A stretch of 64,000 nt of DNA from Bovifimicola sp050309585. GTDB lineage: Bacteria > Bacillota > Clostridia > Lachnospirales > Lachnospiraceae. Under the pieces are notes generated by a model that had not been told where the DNA came from, ran no database searches, and was given only the letters and a program-made list of their open reading frames with translations. Location: NCBI GenBank assembly GCA_050309585.1, contig JBNRML010000036.1, positions 1 to 64,000 on the forward strand, in the 5' to 3' direction. This document shows positions 8,572-17,373 of the stretch, one piece after another. Every line of letters starts with the position of its first letter. Within the stretch, counting starts at the first letter, position 1. The translations under genes were made by a program, and so were the position numbers.

Positions 8572-9498
8572 ATGATGAATAAAAATAAAAATTTTGACAG
8601 AAAAAAGCTGATTGAAAAAACTGCTGAAATCATATTTTTTATCTGTGGAGTACTGGCAATCTTTGCCGTGGGTGCAATAACAGTGTATGTATTTGTTAAG
8701 GGATTACCGGCTATGAATGTTATAGGTATAAAAAATCTCTTATTTGAAAGCATATGGAAACCTACAGCCTCCACACCGGAATATGGAATATTTTATATCA
8801 TTCTTTCATCCATAGTCGGCACATTTTCAGCTGTGGTCATAGGTGTTCCAATTGGTTTACTTACTGCGGTCTTTCTGTCAGAAATTGCCGGCAGAAGACT
8901 TGGACAGGTTGTAAGTGGTGCGGTAGAACTGCTTGCAGCCATTCCGTCTGTAATATACGGACTGATAGGTATGATGGTTTTGAATCCTTATATGTACGAG
9001 CTTGAAAAAAAGCTGTATTCAGGGGATTCAGACCATCAGTTTACAGGTGGTGCAAATATGCTGTCAGCAATAATAGTTTTGGTTATTATGATTTTGCCAA
9101 CAGTTATAAGTGTTAGTATCTCTTCGTTAAAAACCGTGTCTGGAAGCTTGAGATCAGCATCCCTGGCACTTGGCGCAACAAAGATTCAGACAATATTTAA
9201 GGTTGTAATACCGGCGGCAAAATCAGGGATTCTCACAGGCGTTGTACTGGGAATAGGAAGAGCAATTGGTGAAGCAATGGCAATCAATATGGTGGCAGGG
9301 GGCGCAGTAAACTTCCCTATGCCATTTAATTCCGTGAGAACGCTGACCACCCAGATTGTAAGTGAAATGGGATATGCCCAGGGAATTCACAGACAGGTGC
9401 TTTTTACGGTGGGTATGGTTTTATATGTGTTTATTATGATAGTAAATTTTATTTTATTAAAGATTAGACGGTCAAGCAGTCTGGAAGAAAGGAGGTAG
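8572..9498 (+). CDS. pstC: Phosphate ABC transporter permease PstC
   Basis: An inner-membrane permease of 308 residues with about six hydrophobic helices. The cytoplasmic coupling loop SASLALGATKIQTI and the following RAIGEAMAINM segment are diagnostic of PstC. It forms the phosphate channel with PstA. The gene follows pstS by 13 bases and pstA follows after 7. Confidence 0.95.
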   Translation: MMNKNKNFDRKKLIEKTAEIIFFICGVLAIFAVGAITVYVFVKGLPAMNVIGIKNLLFESIWKPTASTPEYGIFYIILSSIVGTFSAVVIGVPIGLLTAVFLSEIAGRRLGQVVSGAVELLAAIPSVIYGLIGMMVLNPYMYELEKKLYSGDSDHQFTGGANMLSAIIVLVIMILPTVISVSISSLKTVSGSLRSASLALGATKIQTIFKVVIPAAKSGILTGVVLGIGRAIGEAMAINMVAGGAVNFPMPFNSVRTLTTQIVSEMGYAQGIHRQVLFTVGMVLYVFIMIVNFILLKIRRSSSLEERR

Positions 9499-9505
9499 CC
9501 TGAAG

Positions 9506-10372
9506 GTGAAAATAAACAGCAGAAAAATAAAGGATGTAATTCTTTATGGACTTATTTATATATGTGCTGCTTTTTGCGTCCTGGTATTGGCGGGCATTAT
9601 TGTCTATGTGCTTGTTAAGGGAATAAAAACGGTAAATTGGTCCTTCCTGACTTCAGTGACCAGTGTTTTATATGGAACAGTGGGTATTGCAGGAAATATT
9701 GTAAATACTCTGATTATAATTCTGATTACCATGCTTATTTCAACGCCAATAGGTGTTGGGAGCGCTATTTTTCTGAATGAATATGCAAAACCGGGAAAGG
9801 TTGTAACGGTAATTGAATATGCGACAGAAACTCTTTCAGGAATTCCTTCCATAATTTTTGGTTTGTTTGGAATGATGTTTTTTGGCGAGGGACTGGGACT
9901 TGGATACTCACTTTTGACGGGGTCTCTCACATTGATTTTGATGGTACTTCCATTGATTACCAGAAATACCCAGGAGGCATTAAAAACTGTGCCGGATTCC
10001 TATAGGAATGGTGCAATAGGCCTTGGAAGCGGCAAATGGCATATGATAAGAACTATTTTAGTACCAAGTGCCATGCCGGGAATAATTACGGGAGTAATTT
10101 TGGCAATTGGAAGAATTGTTGGTGAGTCGGCGGCACTTTTATTTACAGCGGGAAGTGCAAAGCTTTTGCCGAAAACTTTGGAGCAGCTTCTTAATAAACC
10201 GTTTCAGTCTGGGGGAACTCTTACGATTCAGATGTATTTATCTGCCACCAGTGAGGGGGATTTTGAAACTGCCTTTGGCATTGCCACAGTGTTGTTAGTT
10301 ATCGTTCTGATTATCAATATGACAACAAAAATACTTACCAGTCATTTTAATAAGGCACAAAAAACAAATTGA
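9506..10372 (+). CDS. pstA: Phosphate ABC transporter permease PstA
   Basis: The second membrane subunit of the phosphate importer (288 residues). It shows the GNIVNTLIIILITM helix, PIGVGSAIFLNEYA, SGIPSIIFGLFGMMFF and the coupling loop NGAIGLGSGKWHMI. The start codon is GTG at 9506, preceded by GAAAGGAGG at 9487-9495. It is in tight operon spacing with pstC and pstB. Confidence 0.94.
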   Translation: MKINSRKIKDVILYGLIYICAAFCVLVLAGIIVYVLVKGIKTVNWSFLTSVTSVLYGTVGIAGNIVNTLIIILITMLISTPIGVGSAIFLNEYAKPGKVVTVIEYATETLSGIPSIIFGLFGMMFFGEGLGLGYSLLTGSLTLILMVLPLITRNTQEALKTVPDSYRNGAIGLGSGKWHMIRTILVPSAMPGIITGVILAIGRIVGESAALLFTAGSAKLLPKTLEQLLNKPFQSGGTLTIQMYLSATSEGDFETAFGIATVLLVIVLIINMTTKILTSHFNKAQKTN

Positions 10373-10412
10373 GCCCGGAAATTGAATTTTGGAAATTGAG
10401 GAAAGTGTGTGT

Positions 10413-11171
10413 ATGGAAAAAACAGTAATATCCGTAAAAAATTTAAATCTTTTTTACGGTGAAAATCAAGCTTTGAAAAACATTAATATGGAAATAAAGG
10501 AAAAAGCGATTACCGCATTTATTGGCCCCTCGGGCTGCGGTAAATCAACCTTCTTAAAGACTCTTAACAGAATGAATGACCTTATTGACAATGTTAGGAT
10601 TGATGGTCAGGTGGAAATTGATGGTGAAGATATATATGGCAAAAATGTTGATACCACTGTACTCAGAAAAAAGGTGGGAATGGTATTTCAACAGCCAAAT
10701 CCATTTCCAATGAGTATATACGATAATGTGGCTTACGGACCAAGAGTTCATGGTATACATGACCGTAAGACACTGGATAAAATTGTGGAAGAAAGCCTTA
10801 GGGGCGCTGCCATCTGGGATGAGGTTAAGGTCAGGTTAAAAAAATCTGCATTGGGTCTTTCAGGAGGACAGCAGCAGAGAATCTGCATAGCCAGAGCATT
10901 GGCCGTTGAGCCGGAAATATTGCTTATGGACGAGCCAACCTCTGCATTGGACCCAATTTCAACTTCGAAAATTGAGGATCTGATGGAGAAACTAAAGAAA
11001 AAATACACTGTGGTTATAGTTACACATAATATGCAGCAGGCGGCAAGGGTATCTGATTACACAGCATTTTTTCTTGTAGGAGAGATGATAGAGTTTGGAG
11101 AGACAAAGTCGATTTTTTCGTATCCACAGGATAAGAGGACTGAGGATTACATTACGGGCAGGTTTGGCTGA
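10413..11171 (+). CDS. pstB: Phosphate ABC transporter ATPase PstB
   Basis: The 252-residue ATPase that powers phosphate import. Walker A is GPSGCGKST, the ABC signature is LSGGQQQR and Walker B is LLMDEPTSALDP. A TTG at 10389 is in frame, but GAGGA at 10398-10402 precedes the ATG at 10413 by ten bases and the protein then begins MEKTVISVKN as expected. The region NRMNDLIDN and the PFPMSIYDNVAYGPR block are typical of PstB. Confidence 0.96.
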   Translation: MEKTVISVKNLNLFYGENQALKNINMEIKEKAITAFIGPSGCGKSTFLKTLNRMNDLIDNVRIDGQVEIDGEDIYGKNVDTTVLRKKVGMVFQQPNPFPMSIYDNVAYGPRVHGIHDRKTLDKIVEESLRGAAIWDEVKVRLKKSALGLSGGQQQRICIARALAVEPEILLMDEPTSALDPISTSKIEDLMEKLKKKYTVVIVTHNMQQAARVSDYTAFFLVGEMIEFGETKSIFSYPQDKRTEDYITGRFG

Positions 11172-11196
11172 GTCGCTTAGAAATGGAGGATAGTAT

Positions 11197-11841
11197 ATGC
11201 GCAGTAAATTTGATGAGCAGTTAGCAGAATTAAACAGGGAAATGATAGAATTGGGGATAATGGTTGAGAAGTCAATTGAAAAGGCTGTTGAGGCCATGAA
11301 TCAGAGAAATGCCGAAATTGCAAAAAAGATAATGGATGAGGACATAAATATTGACAGGGCACAGAAAAAAATTGAGGCAATATGCTTTAATCTCCTTATT
11401 CAGCAGCAGCCGGTGGCAAAGGATTTGAGAAATATTACTGCCGCCATGAAAATGGTTACTGATATGGAAAGGATAGGAGACCATGCAGCAGATATTTCTG
11501 AAATGACACTGTATCTGGTGAAAGCCAATTCTGAAACAGGATTTGAAAACATAAGTAAAATGGCAAATGAAACAATTATTATGTTAAATCACAGCATTGA
11601 AGCCTATGTGGAAAAAAATCGCGAAAAGGCAAAGGAAGTAATTGAACATGATGATATAGTGGATGAGCTGTTCGTGGATACAAAAAGAGATATAATAAAT
11701 CTTATTTTGAAAAATCCTGATAAGGGTGAGGAGGCCACAGATTTATTGATGGTTGCAAAATATTTTGAGAGAATAGGCGATCATGCAACAAATATTGCAG
11801 AGTGGGTTATTTACTCATTAAAACACAGTGAAAATGAATAA
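11197..11841 (+). CDS. phoU: Phosphate regulatory protein PhoU
   Basis: PhoU is an all-helical cytosolic protein that links the Pst transporter to the PhoR kinase and restrains uptake. The 214-residue protein has two three-helix repeats; the metal-binding patterns are DMERIGDHAADI and YFERIGDHATNI. It ends the pstSCAB-phoU run. A GGAGG ribosome site lies before the ATG. Confidence 0.95.
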   Translation: MRSKFDEQLAELNREMIELGIMVEKSIEKAVEAMNQRNAEIAKKIMDEDINIDRAQKKIEAICFNLLIQQQPVAKDLRNITAAMKMVTDMERIGDHAADISEMTLYLVKANSETGFENISKMANETIIMLNHSIEAYVEKNREKAKEVIEHDDIVDELFVDTKRDIINLILKNPDKGEEATDLLMVAKYFERIGDHATNIAEWVIYSLKHSENE

Positions 11842-11903
11842 TTTTACATAGATTTTACATAATACTATCCATACATTTTACTTTTGACAGTTATGGTTAT
11901 AAT
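11842..11903 (+). promoter_or_regulatory. Pho-box-like promoter of the Na/Pi cotransporter
   Basis: TTTTACA at 11842, TTTTACA at 11853 and TTTTAC at 11876 lie at steps of 11 and 23 bases, the same periodicity as before pstS. A -10 TATAAT is at 11898-11903. The site begins directly after the phoU stop codon and gives the cotransporter and probably phoPR their own phosphate-responsive start. Confidence 0.7.
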
Positions 11904-11906
11904 AAG

Positions 11907-12075
11907 TTTGCTCCGAAATGGGGGAATAGTGTGAAAAATCACACTGAAGTGCTGATTTTTCACACAGCTATTTGCTTCTGAGCGAAGGCAAATAGCCCTG
12001 ATGGCAGAAGAGAAACTGCCTGCGCAGATTTCTCTTCGCCTCTTCGCGTAAATACGCTCAGAAATGAGGAATAGT
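11907..12075 (+). repeat. Composite hairpin leader repeat with mini-ORF
   Basis: Another member of the leader-repeat family. It starts TTTGCTCCGAAATGGGGG, then a GTG at 11931 opens a 16-residue frame ending at 11981 (VKNHTEVLIFHTAICF). GTGAAAAATCA and TGATTTTTCAC inside it form a hairpin. The second half holds the module CGCCTCTTCGCGTAAA (12037-12052), also found at 41181 and, reversed, at 62943. The repeat ends with GAAATGAGG, which is the ribosome site of the next gene. Confidence 0.7.
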
Positions 12076-13851
12076 GTGGATATATTTAATTTTCTTGGCC
12101 TTATTGGAGGTCTTTCACTTTTTTTGTATGGTATGAGTACCATGGGAAATGGATTGTCAAAAATAGCCGGAGGAAAACTGGAGGGAGTTCTTGAAAAACT
12201 TACTTCAAAGAAAATATTTGCAGTATTACTTGGCGCAGCTGTTACTGCAGTGATTCAGTCATCTTCGGCAACTACGGTCATGGTAGTAGGTTTTGTAAAT
12301 TCGGGAATAATGAAGCTGGCTCAGGCAGTTGGAATTATTATGGGTGCTAACATAGGAACAACCATTACTTCCTGGATTTTGGCACTTACTGGTATTGAAG
12401 GTGATGCTTTGTGGATTAAGCTTTTGAAGCCTTCGTCATTTTCGCCGGTTCTGGCTGCAATTGGTATAATACTCACAATGAGCAGTAAGGGTGAATCTAG
12501 AAAAAAAGATGTGGGAAATATTTTGCTTGGATTTGCAATTCTTATGTTTGGTATGGAGAATATGAGTGGTTCTGTGGCGGGACTTGCTGAAAATCCTTCG
12601 TTTACCAATATAATGATTAAATTTTCAAATCCGTTTTTAGGAATGGCAGTAGGTGCAATATTTACTGCGATTATTCAGAGCTCTTCAGCATCAGTAGGTA
12701 TTTTACAGGCTTTGTGTGCCACAGGTGCAGTTAATTATGGTATGGCTTTACCGATAATCATGGGCCAAAACATTGGAACCTGTGTTACTTCAATCATTTC
12801 TTCAGTAGGTGCAACAAAAAATGCAAAAAGAGCAGCTGCGGTGCACCTGTTATTTAATATGATTGGTACAATTGTGTTTATGTCTGTATTTTACAGTCTG
12901 AATATTTTTATAGAGTTTTCGTTTTTGAACGATGCAGCAAATTCTGCTGGAATTGCTGTTATTCACAGCTTATTTAACATTGGGGCAACAATCCTTTTGT
13001 TTCCGTTTTCTAATCAGCTTGTAAAATTGGCACAAATGATGATTCAGGATAAAAATGTAGAGACTAATGGTGAAAAAGATGATAATATTACTACAAAGAT
13101 AGCAATTGACGAGAGATTTCTAGGAAAGCCAGCCTTTGCCATGGAGCTTTGCAGAAGCAAGGCAAGAGAAATGGCTGAGATTACCAGGGAGGCAATCACG
13201 CTTTCTTTAGAGGTCCTTGATAGTTATGACGAAAAGAAGGCACAGGAGGTAATAAGGCTGGAAACAGTGGTGGACAAATATGAGGATGTCCTCGGTTCCT
13301 ATCTTGTTAAGCTCTCAAGTAAGAACCTGTCTATAAATGACAGTCACAGTCTTTCAATTATTCTTCATAGCATAAGCGATTTTGAGAGGATATCAGACCA
13401 TGCGCTTAACATTGTTGAGTCCTCGGAAGAAATTCACGAAAAGGGACTTTGCTTCACGGCTCAGGCAAAAGAGGAAATTGATGTTTTGTCAAAGGCTGTA
13501 AATGATATCTGTAAACTCACAACGGAATGTTTTTGTGAGGAAAATATCAGTAAAGCCTGTCATGTTGAACCATTGGAGCAGGTGATTGATACACTGTCTA
13601 AAAAGGTTAAGGAAAGTCATATTAAGAGACTGCAAAAGGGACAGTGTACTATTGAAATGGGATTTATTCTTGAGGATATACTCACGGGGCTTGAGAGGGT
13701 TTCAGACCATTGCTCAAATGTGGCGGTAGAGATGATTACAATCTTTGATAATGAGTATAATACTCACGGATATTTTAAGAGTTTTTCGGAAAATCAGAGA
13801 GAAGCTTTTAATAAGGAATATGAGACTCTGATAAAGATGTATTTGCAATAA
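12076..13851 (+). CDS. Na+/phosphate cotransporter with PhoU-like tail
   Basis: A 591-residue NptA/PNaS-type carrier. The membrane part (about residues 1-310) has two inverted QSSSA repeats, VIQSSSATTVMVVGF and IIQSSSASVGILQAL, the core of the Na/Pi cotransporter II fold. Residues from about 355 on form a PhoU-like helical domain with DFERISDHALNI and GLERVSDHCSNVA. ATG at 12064 overlaps the ribosome site; GTG at 12076, six bases after GAGG, is the better start. It is likely phosphate-starvation controlled through the upstream Pho-like boxes. Confidence 0.92.
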   Translation: MDIFNFLGLIGGLSLFLYGMSTMGNGLSKIAGGKLEGVLEKLTSKKIFAVLLGAAVTAVIQSSSATTVMVVGFVNSGIMKLAQAVGIIMGANIGTTITSWILALTGIEGDALWIKLLKPSSFSPVLAAIGIILTMSSKGESRKKDVGNILLGFAILMFGMENMSGSVAGLAENPSFTNIMIKFSNPFLGMAVGAIFTAIIQSSSASVGILQALCATGAVNYGMALPIIMGQNIGTCVTSIISSVGATKNAKRAAAVHLLFNMIGTIVFMSVFYSLNIFIEFSFLNDAANSAGIAVIHSLFNIGATILLFPFSNQLVKLAQMMIQDKNVETNGEKDDNITTKIAIDERFLGKPAFAMELCRSKAREMAEITREAITLSLEVLDSYDEKKAQEVIRLETVVDKYEDVLGSYLVKLSSKNLSINDSHSLSIILHSISDFERISDHALNIVESSEEIHEKGLCFTAQAKEEIDVLSKAVNDICKLTTECFCEENISKACHVEPLEQVIDTLSKKVKESHIKRLQKGQCTIEMGFILEDILTGLERVSDHCSNVAVEMITIFDNEYNTHGYFKSFSENQREAFNKEYETLIKMYLQ

Positions 13852-13893
13852 AAAAAACAGGCTATTTGCATTTGCTGCGGAATGGAGATTAGT

Positions 13894-14562
13894 ATGGCAC
13901 TTATATATGTAATTGAAGATGATACAAGTATCAGGGAAATTGAAGAATTTGCATTAATGAATGCCGGACACAAGGTTCTGGGTTTCCCGGATGCGAAAAG
14001 CTTTTACAAAAAAATTGATGAGGTGATTCCTGATTTGTGTCTGGTTGACATTATGTTGCCGGATGAGGACGGAAACCAGATTGTGAGAAAACTTAGGAGA
14101 AATCCTGAGACAAAAAGGATACCGGTCATTATGGTCACGGCAAAAACCACCGAGTTGGACTTAATTAAGGGCTTGGAGGACGGTGCTGATGACTATATAA
14201 GGAAACCTTTTTCTGTTATGGAATTGATTACCAGAGTGAAGGTACTTCTGAGAAGAACTGAGCCTGAGGAAGTAAAGAATGTACGCCTTGACGAGTTGGA
14301 GCTTAATAATGATAAACATGAAGTTATGATAAAGGGTAGGCATGTGGAACTGACCTATAAAGAATATGAGTTGTTGTCATTTTTGTTGATAAATAAGGGA
14401 ATTGTTCTTCACAGGGATACAATAATGGACCAGATTTGGGGGATGAATTATGAAGGAGAATCAAGAACCCTGGATATGCACATCAAAACATTGAGACAAA
14501 AATTAGGCGAGTACGGAGCACGAATCAGAACAGTTAGAAATGTAGGGTATATCATAGAATGA
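13894..14562 (+). CDS. phoP: Response regulator, OmpR/PhoB family (PhoP-like)
   Basis: A 222-residue two-component regulator with a receiver domain (phosphoacceptor Asp in LCLVDIMLPDEDG, Lys in ADDYIRKPF) and a winged-helix DNA-binding domain (SRTLDMHIKTLRQKLGEYG). An ATG at 13882 is part of the ribosome site GGAG; the ATG at 13894 gives the expected start MALIYVIEDD. It overlaps the kinase gene by four bases (ATGA). Its position beside pst and the Pho-like boxes make phosphate sensing the likely role. Confidence 0.9.
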   Translation: MALIYVIEDDTSIREIEEFALMNAGHKVLGFPDAKSFYKKIDEVIPDLCLVDIMLPDEDGNQIVRKLRRNPETKRIPVIMVTAKTTELDLIKGLEDGADDYIRKPFSVMELITRVKVLLRRTEPEEVKNVRLDELELNNDKHEVMIKGRHVELTYKEYELLSFLLINKGIVLHRDTIMDQIWGMNYEGESRTLDMHIKTLRQKLGEYGARIRTVRNVGYIIE

Positions 14563-15881
14563 AAAGCAAAATAAATAAGAGAGTGGCAGGAATAGCGCTG
14601 ATTGCCATTATTGCCACATTAATAGGTACTACAATTATATATTACAGATTATTTCAAAGTCAGGTCAGGTCAGATTTGTTTGTCAGTGCAAAACTGTTAA
14701 AGGATACCAGGTATTTTGAGTCAGAGAATACAGACATAGAAAAAATAGATTTGTCCACGGATATTGAGAAACTGAGGGTCACATGGATTGACAGTGAGGG
14801 AAAGGTGCTTTATGACAATGATCTGGATGCGGACCATCTGGGAAATCACATTGACAGACCCGAGATACAACAGGCTTTTTCAAAGGGCTATGGAGAATCT
14901 GTACGTAAATCCGATTCAATGAAAAAAAATACATTCTATTATGCGGTTCTTTTGGATAACGGAACGGTGCTCAGGGTTGCAACAAATGCCCAGAGTCTGA
15001 GTTCAGTTTTTATGTCTGTCGCACCAATAATTCTTTTAATAATTTCATGTATTATCATATTGTGTGTTACCATTTCCCATATGCTGACCATACAGCTGAT
15101 AAAACCAATAGAATTGATGGCTGAAAATATTGAGGATACAGGATATGAATCTCCTTATAAGGAGCTGGAGCCATTTACGGAGATTATCAGAAAACAGCAT
15201 ACGGATATACTTTCGGCGGCAAAGGCCAGACAGGATTTTACTGCAAATGTGTCCCATGAGCTCAAGACACCATTGACAGCAATTACGGGATATGCAGAAC
15301 TTTTGGAAGAGGATATGGTTTTGGAGGATAAGAAAAAGCATTTTTACAGGGAAATTCGTAAAAATGCAGAGAGACTTCTTTTCATGATAAATGATATAAT
15401 CAGGCTTTCAGAGTTAGATCGAAGCGAGAAGGAACCGGCATTTTCTGAAATTGATTTGTATGAAACTGTTAAGGAATGCATAGATGAACTGACATTGAAT
15501 GCGACGAGGCGGGAGGTTACGCTAAATTTTGAAGGTGTGTCATGCAGGATTATGGGGAATAGAGAGATGATTAAGGAATTGACAGAGAATCTCGTGCAGA
15601 ATGCCATAAGATATAACAATCCGGGAGGAAGGGTTTCTGTAAGTGTGGTTAATGATGAGACGCCAATGCTTATTGTAAAAGATAATGGTATTGGAATTCC
15701 TGCGTCAGAACAGGAGAGAATATTTGAGAGATTCTACAGGGTTGATAAAAGTCGTTCAAAGGAAACGGGAGGAACGGGGCTTGGTCTTGCAATTGTAAAA
15801 CACATTGTGGAAATACATAATGCAAAGCTCATCCTTGATAGTGCACTGGCAGTTGGAACAACGGTTGAAGTGATATTTTAA
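14559..15881 (+). CDS. phoR: Sensor histidine kinase (PhoR-like)
   Basis: A 440-residue membrane kinase with two hydrophobic helices (about 8-29 and 150-175) flanking an extracytoplasmic sensor region, then the dimerisation/phosphoacceptor block NVSHELKTPLTAITGY and the ATPase boxes LVQNAIRYNN, DNGIGIP and GTGLGLAIVKHIV. It should phosphorylate the regulator encoded just upstream. The overlap of ATG with the regulator's stop codon suggests coupled translation. Confidence 0.92.
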   Translation: MKSKINKRVAGIALIAIIATLIGTTIIYYRLFQSQVRSDLFVSAKLLKDTRYFESENTDIEKIDLSTDIEKLRVTWIDSEGKVLYDNDLDADHLGNHIDRPEIQQAFSKGYGESVRKSDSMKKNTFYYAVLLDNGTVLRVATNAQSLSSVFMSVAPIILLIISCIIILCVTISHMLTIQLIKPIELMAENIEDTGYESPYKELEPFTEIIRKQHTDILSAAKARQDFTANVSHELKTPLTAITGYAELLEEDMVLEDKKKHFYREIRKNAERLLFMINDIIRLSELDRSEKEPAFSEIDLYETVKECIDELTLNATRREVTLNFEGVSCRIMGNREMIKELTENLVQNAIRYNNPGGRVSVSVVNDETPMLIVKDNGIGIPASEQERIFERFYRVDKSRSKETGGTGLGLAIVKHIVEIHNAKLILDSALAVGTTVEVIF

Positions 15882-15893
15882 TTGTGATATAAT
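15865..15893 (+). promoter_or_regulatory. Candidate promoter inside the end of phoR
   Basis: TTGAAG at 15865-15870, a 17-base spacer and TATAAT at 15888-15893 form a good sigma-A-like promoter overlapping the phoR 3' end. A transcript from here would begin at or just inside the hairpin at 15897-15936, ahead of the potassium transporter genes. Confidence 0.5.
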
Positions 15894-15896
15894 CAA

Positions 15897-15943
15897 GGCA
15901 TTGTAAAAAGGTATTGGAAAACTTTTTAACAATGCCGTTTTTT
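15897..15943 (+). terminator. Intrinsic terminator after phoR
   Basis: GGCATTGTAAAAAG (15897-15910) pairs with CTTTTTAACAATGCC (15922-15936) with a one-base bulge, and a run of T follows. It ends the phosphate cluster. If the promoter at 15865 is real, the same hairpin could act as an attenuator for trkH. Confidence 0.8.
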
Positions 15944-15980
15944 GTATAAATTTTTTAATGTTTGTGGAATGGAGATAAAA

Positions 15981-17342
15981 GTGAAAAGGAAATTATTTAC
16001 GACAACCAGGATTATCATGCTTGGTTTTTTGATAGGCGCATTGATAGGAGCACTTTTGCTGCATATGCCAATTTGTCAGAGAGAAGGGGTTAAGCTTTCG
16101 TTTATTGATTCGCTTTTTGTGGCAACATCAAGTATTTGCGTTACCGGATTATCCACGGTGAATATCGGTCAGACCTTTGCAGTTCCGGGGCAGATGGTGA
16201 TTTTGCTGCTGATTCAAATGGGTGGACTTGGCATCGTTACCTTTACGACACTGCTTTTACTGGCAATCGGTAAAAGGATTACATTGGAAAATCGTCTGCT
16301 TATACAGAGTGCGTACAATCTGGATACATTGTCAGGTCTTGTGAAAATCACGATGAGGATTGTGAAGGCCACGATATGCATAGAGTTAATCGGTGCACTT
16401 TTTTATGCAATTGTATTTGTACCCGAATACGGTATTAAGGGTATCTGGTTTTCGATATTTCATTCAATTTCAGCATTCTGTAATGCCGGAATCGATTTGC
16501 TTGGCGGAAACAGTTTCTGTATGTACAGAGATAATGCCATAGTCAATATCAATACAATGATTTTAATCATTTTGGGTGGTCTGGGTTTTCCGGTTTATTG
16601 GGAGATAATCAGATGTCTCAATAAGAACAGGATAAACAAAAAGAAGGACAGTGTTAAGGATTATCGGAAGATGAATTTTCACGCTAAGCTTGTTATTCGT
16701 GTAACCATTGTTTTGTTGGTTGTGGGAGCTTTGTTTACATTCTTGTTTGAGTACAACAATCCGGATACTTTGGGGAATCTGAGCCTGCCAAAGAAGATTA
16801 TGGCTTCGTTTTTTCAGTCAACTACCCTGAGAACCGCTGGATTTGCCACTATTGACCAGGCGTATTTCAGAAGTGCCACATGTATTATTTATATAATATT
16901 TATGTTTATTGGTGGTTCGCCTGCAGGTACGGCAGGTGGTGTAAAGACGGTTACTGTAACATTGCTTGTTGCATCTGTAATAGCTAACGTAAAGGGAAGA
17001 AAAGATGTGACTATTTTGAAACGCAAGATTACGGATTCAATTGTGAGAAGGTGTGTTGCCATTATAAGTGTGAGTTTATCGGTTTTGGTTGTTCTTATGA
17101 CGCTTTTATTACTTACTGAGCCACACGACATGCTGAATGTTATGTACGAGATGACTTCTGCGATTGCCACAGTGGGACTTTCAAGAGGATTAACCAGTGA
17201 GCTTACATTTCTGGGTAAAATTATTGTGACTTTGGCAATGTATTTGGGAAGAATAGGACCAATTTCATTGGCATTGGCTTTTAATTCAAAGGTAGCTGAG
17301 AATAATATAACAAGAGCGGAAGCTAAGGTTATGATTGGATGA
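15981..17342 (+). CDS. Potassium transporter membrane subunit (TrkH/KtrB)
   Basis: A 453-residue channel-like carrier with four repeated M1-P-M2 units. Selectivity-filter Gly positions are seen in SSICVTGLSTV, AFCNAGIDL, TLRTAGFATI and AIATVGLSRGL. It imports potassium with Na+ or H+ and works with the Rck subunit encoded next. Frames open from 15942, but GGAG at 15971-15974 precedes GTG at 15981, taken as start. The gene overlaps no neighbour and ends 31 bases before the partner's start. Confidence 0.92.
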   Translation: MKRKLFTTTRIIMLGFLIGALIGALLLHMPICQREGVKLSFIDSLFVATSSICVTGLSTVNIGQTFAVPGQMVILLLIQMGGLGIVTFTTLLLLAIGKRITLENRLLIQSAYNLDTLSGLVKITMRIVKATICIELIGALFYAIVFVPEYGIKGIWFSIFHSISAFCNAGIDLLGGNSFCMYRDNAIVNINTMILIILGGLGFPVYWEIIRCLNKNRINKKKDSVKDYRKMNFHAKLVIRVTIVLLVVGALFTFLFEYNNPDTLGNLSLPKKIMASFFQSTTLRTAGFATIDQAYFRSATCIIYIIFMFIGGSPAGTAGGVKTVTVTLLVASVIANVKGRKDVTILKRKITDSIVRRCVAIISVSLSVLVVLMTLLLLTEPHDMLNVMYEMTSAIATVGLSRGLTSELTFLGKIIVTLAMYLGRIGPISLALAFNSKVAENNITRAEAKVMIG

Positions 17343-17373
17343 TTTAATTTGTTTCGGAATGGAGATTATGATA

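Noticed and set aside
11884..11903. TTGACA at 11884 as the -35 of the cotransporter promoter
   Set aside because: It is only eight bases from the TATAAT at 11898; the Pho-like repeats occupy the proper -35 distance.
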